Assembly (NCBI GenBank): GCA_019090405.1 | Contig: JAHRVZ010000214.1 | Location: forward strand, 1 to 5,694 | Direction of reading: 5' to 3' | Origin: Paracoccaceae bacterium | GTDB lineage: Bacteria > Pseudomonadota > Alphaproteobacteria > Rhodobacterales > Rhodobacteraceae | Length of the DNA stretch: 5,694 nucleotides | In this document: positions 1 through 5,694 of the stretch, in pieces | How positions within the stretch are numbered: the stretch's first letter is position 1 | Layout of the letters: every line of letters starts with the position of its first letter | Notes under the pieces: generated by a model | What the model saw: only the letters and a program-made list of their open reading frames with translations | The model's database searches: none | Told to the model about the DNA's origin: nothing | Position numbers and translations under genes: made by a program

Positions 1-59
1 ACCGGCACGGAGCTGATTTCGGCCCCGACAAAGGCGCGCGCCGCGAGGTGGAACAATGA
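1..59 (+). CDS. 3' end of upstream gene, probably the UrtC-type ABC permease (partial)
   Basis: Only the last 18 codons and the TGA stop are visible, in the frame starting at base 3. The tail is hydrophilic and charged, ending RREVEQ, which would suit the cytoplasmic C-terminal tail of a membrane permease. The stop overlaps the ATG of the next gene in an ATGA (56-59), so the two are probably translationally coupled. The identity rests on gene order: urt operons usually run urtA-B-C-D-E, and the next two genes are clearly UrtD and UrtE. Too little sequence is present to recognise the family directly. The other two frames are poorer candidates: one stops almost at once and the other runs unnaturally into urtD. 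Confidence 0.6.
   Translation, partial: RHGADFGPDKGARREVEQ
45..50 (+). promoter_or_regulatory. Ribosome binding site of urtD
   Basis: GAGGTG lies 5 nt upstream of the ATG at 56, inside the last codons of the upstream gene. It supports this ATG as the start of urtD. Confidence 0.6.
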
Positions 60-796
60 GTTCGCTGCTAGAAGTATCCGCCGTTTCGGTTTCATTCGAT
101 GGATTTCGCGCCATCAACAACCTGAGTTTCCAAATCAACGAAGGCGAAATGCGCGCCATTATCGGGCCGAATGGCGCGGGTAAAACCACCTTTATGGATA
201 TCGTGACCGGCAAGACCAGACCGGACGAGGGGCGCGTATTGTGGGGCGAGAAAAGCATATCGCTGCTGAAACTATCCGAAAGCCAGATCGCCCGTGCCGG
301 TGTGGGTCGCAAATTTCAGCGCCCGACGGTGTTTGAGGATCAGACGGTGCGTGAAAACCTGTCATTGGCGTTGAAAAACAAACGCGGGCCGTTTGATGTG
401 CTGCGCTATCGTCGCAACGCCGACGGCGCGGCACGTATCATGGCCATCGCCGATGAAATTGGTCTGGGTGATCAGCTACCGCGTAAATCAGGCGAACTTA
501 GCCACGGACAAAAACAATGGCTGGAAATCGGCATGTTGCTGGCGCAGGAACCGCGGCTTTTGCTGGTGGATGAACCCGCAGCCGGCATGTCACCAGAAGA
601 ACGCGACCACACAGCCGCATTGTTGCGCGAAGCCGCCAAAACCCGCGCGGTGGTGGTGGTTGAACACGACATGGATTTTGTGCGCAAACTGGGGTGCAAA
701 GTGACTGTGCTGCACGAAGGTTCGGTTCTGGCCGAGGGCAGTCTGGACCATGTTACATCCAACCAAGACGTGATCGACGTCTATCTGGGGCGCTAG
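56..796 (+). CDS. urtD: UrtD-type ABC transporter ATP-binding protein (urea/amide importer family)
   Basis: This is one of the two cytoplasmic ATPases that power a urea-type importer of the branched-chain amino acid ABC superfamily, in which UrtD and UrtE pair under the permeases UrtB and UrtC. All nucleotide-binding motifs are intact: Walker A GPNGAGKT (residues 37-44), Q-loop Gln88, signature LSHGQ (148-152), Walker B LLLVDE (168-173) and H-loop His204. The stretches GRKFQRPTVFEDQTV (84-98) and QWLEIGMLLAQEP (154-166) are typical of UrtD and separate it from LivG. The length of 246 aa is normal. The gene overlaps the preceding one by ATGA and is followed by urtE after 3 nt. The ATPase cannot reveal the substrate, which is set by the binding protein and permeases. 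With no urease gene visible, a substrate other than urea remains possible. Confidence 0.93.
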   Translation: MSSLLEVSAVSVSFDGFRAINNLSFQINEGEMRAIIGPNGAGKTTFMDIVTGKTRPDEGRVLWGEKSISLLKLSESQIARAGVGRKFQRPTVFEDQTVRENLSLALKNKRGPFDVLRYRRNADGAARIMAIADEIGLGDQLPRKSGELSHGQKQWLEIGMLLAQEPRLLLVDEPAAGMSPEERDHTAALLREAAKTRAVVVVEHDMDFVRKLGCKVTVLHEGSVLAEGSLDHVTSNQDVIDVYLGR

Positions 797-799
797 AGA

Positions 800-1495
800 A
801 TGCTGAATATTACCGATCTGACGCTGCATTACGGCCAGTCGCAAATCCTTTATGACGTTAACCTTGCAGCCGAAGCCGGGCAAATCACTTGCCTGATGGG
901 CACCAATGGGGTTGGCAAAACATCGCTGCTCAAGGCCATTGCCGGGGTACACCCCAGATCCGGTGGGGCGATGTCGCTGGACGGCAAGGATCTGCCCGTA
1001 TTGCCCAGTCATGTGCTTGCCAAAATGGGCATTGCCTATGTTCCTCAGGGCCGCGAGATATTCCCGTTGCTAAGTGTGCGTGAGAATTTGGAAACCGCCT
1101 TTGCCTGTCTGCCCAAGGCCGAACATATCGTGCCCGACCATGTATTCGACCTGTTCCCGGTGCTAAAAGAAATGCAGCATCGGCGTGGTGGCGATTTATC
1201 AGGCGGGCAACAGCAACAACTGGCGATTGCCCGCGCGCTAATGACCAAACCGCGCTTGTTGCTGCTGGATGAGCCGACCGAGGGTATTCAGCCCAATATC
1301 ATCCAGCACATTGGCAAAGTGATCGAACATTTGCGCGATCAGGGCGGCATGGCGATCCTGCTGGTCGAGCAGTATTTCGACTTTGCCTATGGGCTGGCCG
1401 ATCAGTTCTATGCGCTGAGACGTGGTGAAATCGTGCTTAGCGGCGATCACGACACGGTTTCGCGTGACGATATGCTGGCGGCTGTATCGGTATAA
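800..1495 (+). CDS. urtE: UrtE-type ABC transporter ATP-binding protein (urea/amide importer family)
   Basis: This is the second ATPase of the importer, the partner of UrtD. Walker A is GTNGVGKT (residues 34-41), the Q-loop is Gln83 in YVPQGREIFP, the signature is LSGGQ (133-137) followed by the QQQ run usual for UrtE, and Walker B is LLLLDE (153-158). DEPTEGIQPNII (157-168) is a strong UrtE hallmark. The H-loop position carries Gln191 (LLVEQ) instead of histidine, which is normal in the LivF/UrtE branch and not a defect. The length of 231 aa is typical. The start is 3 nt after the urtD stop. The only Shine-Dalgarno-like stretch is GGGG at 787-790, 9 nt upstream, so translation probably relies partly on coupling to urtD. 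It is the last gene of its operon here, ending just before a hairpin and a convergent gene. In many bacteria urtE is followed by urease genes, but not in this window. Confidence 0.93.
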   Translation: MLNITDLTLHYGQSQILYDVNLAAEAGQITCLMGTNGVGKTSLLKAIAGVHPRSGGAMSLDGKDLPVLPSHVLAKMGIAYVPQGREIFPLLSVRENLETAFACLPKAEHIVPDHVFDLFPVLKEMQHRRGGDLSGGQQQQLAIARALMTKPRLLLLDEPTEGIQPNIIQHIGKVIEHLRDQGGMAILLVEQYFDFAYGLADQFYALRRGEIVLSGDHDTVSRDDMLAAVSV

Positions 1496-1496
1496 G

Positions 1497-1524
1497 GTGC
1501 CAGCTGGCGCAGCCCAGCCGGCAC
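1497..1524. terminator. Hairpin between convergent operons, putative bidirectional terminator
   Basis: Arms 1497-1507 and 1514-1524 form an 11-bp stem with a 6-nt loop. One position (1502/1519) is an A-C mismatch in the plus-strand RNA but a U-G wobble in the minus-strand RNA, so the stem is fully paired only in the minus transcript. It starts 2 nt after the urtE stop and lies 18 nt past the stop of the minus-strand operon. Neither side has a T-run, so this is not a textbook intrinsic terminator. It may act with Rho or protect the 3' ends of the transcripts. Confidence 0.55.
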
Positions 1525-1542
1525 TAAAGACGCCTGCGCTTA

Positions 1543-3006
1543 TCAGTTTTTGCCGTGAATTGGCGATACTGCACGCAGATTTGCGCCATATTCGCCGCCA
1601 TGTTCCAACACATCATCAACGTCGCGCACCGATGTGTCATGCCCGCCCAGCGCGCGGTATTCCTCGCGGCTAACGGTAAACTCAAGGGGTGCGACAATGG
1701 CCGGGGTCGGCACATAGCCAAAGGCATTGTCCGGCAAGTCCAGCACATCCGCCATCAGGGTGATCCCACCGCCTGGCCACACGAAGGTTTCGGCCCCGCC
1801 ACAGGTTACGCGGGTTTTCAAGGCCTGCACCGAACGGGTCAGTTTCACCGGATTACGTGTCACACCTGATCGCAAAGAGCCCCCGGCCCCGCCCATAAAC
1901 ATCACTGTACACAGCGCCGGTTCGCAATTTTCCGCAATCAGATCGACAGACGGGCGCAGCGCATCTGGTATATCAGCCGGTTGCGGAACAAGATCATCAT
2001 CCAGCACGAAGTACCCCCATTGCTCGCCCGTTGTGGACACCATCAACAGTGTCAGCCCCGGTTTTGCACCCTTCTTGACGTTCCATGGTCCCAAAATTGT
2101 CAGCGGGTCACTAACATTGGTGCCACCCCAGCCCAGCCCCGGATCAGCCACCTGAAAATAGCGCCCCGGAGTTGACCGCCGCCCCATGATTTTGATGCCG
2201 GTGTCGGGCCAGCCCAGCACTTTGCCCGCCTGATGTTCGCTGACCACGCCAGTGATGTGATCATCAACCACGACCACTTCGTCCACCAACCCCTGCCATT
2301 GCGAAGCAAACATGCCGATGGTGGCTGACCCACAGCCAACGCGCATTCGTTCTTCTTTGGTGCCGTCGACGATGGGGGCACAGCCTGCCTGTGCAATCAC
2401 TGTCGCGCCGTTGTCGATGCTAAGTTCCACGGCCTCGCGGTTACATAACCGCAACAACGCATCACAAGTGGTGCGGCCTTCAAGTTTAGTGCCGCCAGTC
2501 AGATGATCAACACCACCCAATGACAACATCTGCGAGCCATATTCGCTGGTGATCACCAGGCCAATGATTTCACCGTTCGCCCTGACGGCTGCACCTTCGT
2601 GGCCCAAATGCCGGTCAGTGTCTATTTTCACTTTGACACCACAATAGGAAAATATTGCTTCGGTGACGACGGTTACAAAATCAACACCTTCGACCTCGCG
2701 GCTGACAATAAAGGGGGCTGGTTTGTAATCAGGATAGGTGGTGCCTGACCCGACTGCCGTAACAAACAAATCGTCGTCTGCCATCAGCCTGCCGTCCCAT
2801 TCGGATTTGAGAAACGGGCGGATTTCTCCACCAGTGGCAATCCGGCGATCCAGCACCGTCAGCGGATCACATCGCACAATGCGACCATCCTGATTGGCAT
2901 AGCGATCACAGGCGCCAATGCGACCCTCGGCAATATAACACATCACCGGACAGGCATCACAGCGGATTTTCTCGATCTTTTCACGGGCCGGTCTGGCGTC
3001 TTTCAT
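1543..3006 (-). CDS. 6-hydroxynicotinate reductase family protein (Fe-S enzyme)
   Basis: This resembles 6-hydroxynicotinate reductase (hnr of Eubacterium barkeri), which reduces 6-hydroxynicotinate to 1,4,5,6-tetrahydro-6-oxonicotinate with ferredoxin. The 487 aa length is about what is expected. The N-terminus has a cysteine cluster, CDACPVMC (Cys16, Cys19, Cys23), then Cys33 in GACDRY and Cys46, likely an Fe-S site. More cysteines fall at 122, 181, 188, 209, 225, 361, 366 and 402. Glycine-rich stretches GGAGGSLRSG (372-381) and PGGGITLM (411-418) may bind a cofactor or substrate. There is no signal peptide or membrane segment, so it is probably cytoplasmic. The ATG overlaps the TGA of the upstream molybdenum hydroxylase gene, suggesting coupled translation and a shared pathway. 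The family call comes from overall resemblance and the cysteine pattern. The substrate is inferred: an N-heterocycle hydroxylated by the neighbour, not necessarily 6-hydroxynicotinate. Confidence 0.8.
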   Translation of the reverse strand: MKDARPAREKIEKIRCDACPVMCYIAEGRIGACDRYANQDGRIVRCDPLTVLDRRIATGGEIRPFLKSEWDGRLMADDDLFVTAVGSGTTYPDYKPAPFIVSREVEGVDFVTVVTEAIFSYCGVKVKIDTDRHLGHEGAAVRANGEIIGLVITSEYGSQMLSLGGVDHLTGGTKLEGRTTCDALLRLCNREAVELSIDNGATVIAQAGCAPIVDGTKEERMRVGCGSATIGMFASQWQGLVDEVVVVDDHITGVVSEHQAGKVLGWPDTGIKIMGRRSTPGRYFQVADPGLGWGGTNVSDPLTILGPWNVKKGAKPGLTLLMVSTTGEQWGYFVLDDDLVPQPADIPDALRPSVDLIAENCEPALCTVMFMGGAGGSLRSGVTRNPVKLTRSVQALKTRVTCGGAETFVWPGGGITLMADVLDLPDNAFGYVPTPAIVAPLEFTVSREEYRALGGHDTSVRDVDDVLEHGGEYGANLRAVSPIHGKN

Positions 3007-5694
3007 GTTGCCGCCCCCTTTTTGATAGCAGCCAACACCCGATACGGGAGTGCCGGCAATCGAGTTACGCGTGCGCCCGTCGCATGGTGGATGGCATTCA
3101 GGATCGCCGGAGCGGTTGGGATCAGCACATGCTCGCCCAGCCCTTTGGCACCAAATGGTCCTTCGGCATCTGCGACCTCAATCAGGATTGAATCAACCTT
3201 GGGCATGTCTCCTACAGTCGGGATCAGGTAGTCATGCAGGTTTTCGGTGCGTCCGGGAATAAATTCCTCCATCAGCGCCAGTCCCAGTCCCTGAGCAATA
3301 CCACCCTCTATCTGGCCTTCAGCCAAAAGCGGGTTAATGGTGCGACCAAGATCATGCGCCGCCGTAATACGCCGGGCTTTGACGGTGCCCAGCGCGGTAT
3401 CCACTTCGACCTCGGCAATCTGCGCGCCATAGCCATAAACCGCATAGGGCCGCCCTTGCCCGTTTTCATCAAGCGGTTCGGTCGGCGGATCATAGCTTTC
3501 TTGCGCCGACAGTGCATAGCCGCGATCATCAAGCGCCAGATCCGCCAGCACGATGTCATGCCGGGTCTGACCATCGCTGATATGCAACGTGCCATCCTTC
3601 AGGCTGATGTTTGCATCTGGCCCGATATTGCTAAGGCTCAGGATTTTGCGACGCAGTTCTTTGCCCGCCAACATTGCTGCCGACCCGGTAATATAGGTCT
3701 GGCGCGATGCCGAAGTTTTTCCGCAATCCGGCGTCAGGAATGTATCTGGCCCGATCAGTTCAAAGTCACTGACCGGCAGGCCCAACGCATCAGCGCAAAT
3801 CTGCGGCACAACCGTGTTTGAGCCTTGTCCAATATCAGTAGCGCCCTGATGCAAACGCAAATGACCCCCTGCCGTGAACCCAACACGTATGGTCGACGGG
3901 TTGGACATCGAGGTGTTTCCGCAACCATACCAACAGGACGCAATACCCACGCCGCGCTTCAGTCTGGTGTTTTTGGCGTTGAAATCTTTCGAAGATTGCA
4001 ACGCGGCAGTCCACGCATCTTGCAGACTATCCAGGCAATCACGAATGCCAACACTGAACAATTGCTGACCGCAAACCGTGAAATCTCCATCCTCTAACGC
4101 ATTGATCTGGCGGAACTTCAGCCGATCTATCCCTGCCATATTCGCCAGTTCATCATACAGCGTTTCCTGCAGGATCGCCGCCTGTGGCACGCCAAATCCA
4201 CGGAATGCGCCAGACACCGGACCATTGGTGTGCACCGCCCGCGCAGCGGCGTCGTAGTTGGGCGTTTTGTAGGGGCCAGAGGCATGCACAGGGACGCGAA
4301 CAGCAACCGTTGGACCCCAACTGGAATAGGCGCCTGTGTTGAAATCGCCGTCAAAAACCATCCCCGTAACGCGCCCGTTTGCATCCGCGCCAACCTGTGC
4401 CGTCATCTTTGCAGGATGGCGTTTCGTGGTCGTCCCCATGCTTTCGCGGCGCGTATAAACCATACGCGCAGGGCGGCCGGTTTTCAGCGTCACCAATCCG
4501 ATCAAAGGCTGCACCGACAGATCCAGTTTTGACCCAAATCCACCACCCGTGGCGGACGGAATAATCCGCAATTTGTCGTGCGAAAGCCCCAACACGCGGG
4601 CCGTATCGTCCCGGTCCATCACCGGAGCCTGCGTGCAGGCCTGAATGACCAGAACATCACCGTCCATCCATGCCACCCCTGCCTCGGGTTCGATATATGC
4701 GTGTTCTACATAACCTGTTTCCATCGACATTTCTGCACGGTAAGCGGCTGTTTGAATGGCAGTTTCAGGTGTGCCGGTCTTAACCTTGCCCGCAATCAGG
4801 ATATTGCCTTCGCGGTCCGGGTGAAGCTGCGTGGACGCGTCGCTTTGAGCTGTGACAGTATCAGAAATTTCAGTTTCAGGCTGCCATGTGATCGGAAAAC
4901 TTGCCAGATCAATGGTTTCGATCACTGACGGGTTTCCGGCGATCAGGGCAACGGCCTCGCCCATCATGCGAACATGGCCGTCAGCAAGGGCAGGTTGGTC
5001 AAGAAATGCTGGTATCACGCTGAAACGATTGTCACCCGGAATGTCTGCGGCCGTGAAAACCTGAACCTGCCCGGCCAATGCTGCCCGCCAGCTTTCAACA
5101 TCTCCGATAGTGAACTTTGCGGCAAAATATGGCGAACGGACAGCGCGCACCAGCAACGCATCATCAGGGATATAATCGGCGCCATATACCTCTGTCCCAT
5201 TGACTTTGGGCAGACCATCCAATCGCTCGATCCGCGCGCCAACTGCTTCGCCTGCCGCTGGATCCGGTGCGGCAGTTTCGCCGTCAACATCCAAGATTGC
5301 CTGAACAATCTTGTGATAGCCAGTGCAGCGACAAAGCACCCCGCCAAGGGCGGTTTCGACCTCATCCCGGCTGGGTGAGCGGTTTTGCTCAAGCAACGCA
5401 GTTGCCGCGATCAACATGCCCGGTGTGCAGATACCACATTGTGCCGCACCGTGCCGCAAGAACGCCTGTTGCAAATCGCCAAGCGTTTCATTTGACAGCC
5501 CTTCGACGGTGGTGATTTCTGTTCCAATCGCCTGCGCAACCGGGGTCAAACAGGAACATACCGGCGCACCATTCAGCAGCACAGTACAGGCTCCGCAATC
5601 GCCAGCATCACAGCCGACTTTGGTGCCCTTCAGGCCCAGATCATCACGCAAAACATCTGATAATCTACGTCCGGCAGAGGCGGTGATGCTAACA
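3003..5694 (-). CDS. Molybdenum hydroxylase, xanthine dehydrogenase family: fused 2Fe-2S and molybdopterin-binding subunits (5' partial)
   Basis: This enzyme inserts water-derived oxygen at an electron-poor carbon of an N-heterocycle or aldehyde. The frame stays open to the right edge: VSITASAGRRLSDV precedes LRDDLGL, so the true start lies off-window and the TTG at 5651 is internal. About 896 residues are visible. Counting from Leu at 5651, the plant-type 2Fe-2S cluster uses Cys14, 19, 22 and 34, and the second cluster uses Cys72, 75, 107 and 109 (QCGIC, CRCTGY). After a linker (about 124-138) comes the Mo domain: GGGFGSK (369-375), GAFRGFG (481-487), a GQG loop (608-610) and GAKGLGE (834-840), whose Glu840 matches the catalytic glutamate. 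No FAD domain is present, so electrons must go to a separate flavoprotein, cytochrome or ferredoxin. Leu376 sits where bovine xanthine oxidase has Glu802, arguing against xanthine as substrate. The stop overlaps the start of the reductase-like gene (3003-3006). The likely substrate is a pyridine-type ring (inference). Confidence 0.9.
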   Translation of the reverse strand, partial: VSITASAGRRLSDVLRDDLGLKGTKVGCDAGDCGACTVLLNGAPVCSCLTPVAQAIGTEITTVEGLSNETLGDLQQAFLRHGAAQCGICTPGMLIAATALLEQNRSPSRDEVETALGGVLCRCTGYHKIVQAILDVDGETAAPDPAAGEAVGARIERLDGLPKVNGTEVYGADYIPDDALLVRAVRSPYFAAKFTIGDVESWRAALAGQVQVFTAADIPGDNRFSVIPAFLDQPALADGHVRMMGEAVALIAGNPSVIETIDLASFPITWQPETEISDTVTAQSDASTQLHPDREGNILIAGKVKTGTPETAIQTAAYRAEMSMETGYVEHAYIEPEAGVAWMDGDVLVIQACTQAPVMDRDDTARVLGLSHDKLRIIPSATGGGFGSKLDLSVQPLIGLVTLKTGRPARMVYTRRESMGTTTKRHPAKMTAQVGADANGRVTGMVFDGDFNTGAYSSWGPTVAVRVPVHASGPYKTPNYDAAARAVHTNGPVSGAFRGFGVPQAAILQETLYDELANMAGIDRLKFRQINALEDGDFTVCGQQLFSVGIRDCLDSLQDAWTAALQSSKDFNAKNTRLKRGVGIASCWYGCGNTSMSNPSTIRVGFTAGGHLRLHQGATDIGQGSNTVVPQICADALGLPVSDFELIGPDTFLTPDCGKTSASRQTYITGSAAMLAGKELRRKILSLSNIGPDANISLKDGTLHISDGQTRHDIVLADLALDDRGYALSAQESYDPPTEPLDENGQGRPYAVYGYGAQIAEVEVDTALGTVKARRITAAHDLGRTINPLLAEGQIEGGIAQGLGLALMEEFIPGRTENLHDYLIPTVGDMPKVDSILIEVADAEGPFGAKGLGEHVLIPTAPAILNAIHHATGARVTRLPALPYRVLAAIKKGAAT
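3014..3020 (-). promoter_or_regulatory. Ribosome binding site of the 6-hydroxynicotinate reductase-like gene
   Basis: On the minus strand AAGGGGG lies 7 nt upstream of the ATG at 3006, within the last codons of the hydroxylase gene. It supports that start and shows the downstream gene has its own initiation signal besides the ATGA overlap. Confidence 0.6.

Noticed and set aside
590..1012. A 140-codon minus-strand open frame across the urtD/urtE junction
   Set aside because: It lies antisense to two clear ATPase genes, its protein resembles no family, and its composition fits a codon shadow.
1727..2155. Plus-strand open frames inside the reductase-like gene, including the neighbour at 1555-1869
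   Set aside because: They are antisense to a well-supported 487-codon gene, and their translations are low-complexity shadow sequence without domains.
3019..3023. T-run near the end of the hydroxylase gene, considered as a terminator
   Set aside because: On the minus strand it is an A-run followed by GGGGG just before the next ATG, part of a ribosome binding site. No stem precedes it.
3234..3821. A 195-codon plus-strand open frame inside the hydroxylase gene
   Set aside because: It is antisense to conserved Mo-domain coding sequence, with no recognisable motif or ribosome binding site.
5015..5392. A 125-codon minus-strand open frame in another phase of the hydroxylase gene, considered as evidence of a frameshift
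   Set aside because: The main frame runs without interruption from the Fe-S domain into the Mo domain with all motifs in order, so no frameshift is needed.
1..5694. Mobile elements, CRISPR arrays, tRNA or rRNA genes, long direct repeats
   Set aside because: None were seen on reading both strands. The window is almost wholly filled by four large coding regions.

Overview
The window looks like a piece of an alphaproteobacterial chromosome, probably from the Rhodobacterales (Roseobacter-like). This is inferred from the moderately GC-rich coding style, tightly packed operons with ATGA overlaps, and protein sequences resembling those of that group. No taxonomic marker is present, so the assignment is tentative. 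Nearly every base is coding. The only intergenic gap longer than a few bases is 47 nt (1496-1542), and no stretch over 300 bases lacks a gene.

Layout. The plus-strand half (1-1495) is the 3' end of an ABC importer operon: the last codons of an upstream gene (probably the UrtC-type permease), then urtD and urtE, the two ATPases of a urea/short-chain-amide-type importer of the branched-chain amino acid transporter superfamily. The minus-strand half (1543-5694) is a two-gene operon read toward the transporter. It holds a fused 2Fe-2S/molybdopterin hydroxylase of the xanthine dehydrogenase family, whose start lies beyond the right edge, followed with a 4-base overlap by a 487-residue protein of the 6-hydroxynicotinate reductase family. 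The two operons converge on an 11-bp hairpin at 1497-1524 that probably ends transcription.

How the genes may work together (inference). A molybdenum hydroxylase that oxidises a carbon next to a ring nitrogen, translationally coupled to an enzyme family that reduces the resulting hydroxylated pyridine ring, matches the logic of reductive N-heterocycle breakdown: hydroxylate, partly reduce, then hydrolyse the ring. The Urt-type importer may bring in the nitrogenous substrate rather than urea, since no urease gene follows urtE here. The true substrate (nicotinate, a picolinate-type compound such as homarine, or another N-heteroarene) cannot be read from this sequence. Both promoters, the substrate-binding protein, the ring-opening hydrolase and any FAD subunit lie outside the window, if they exist.
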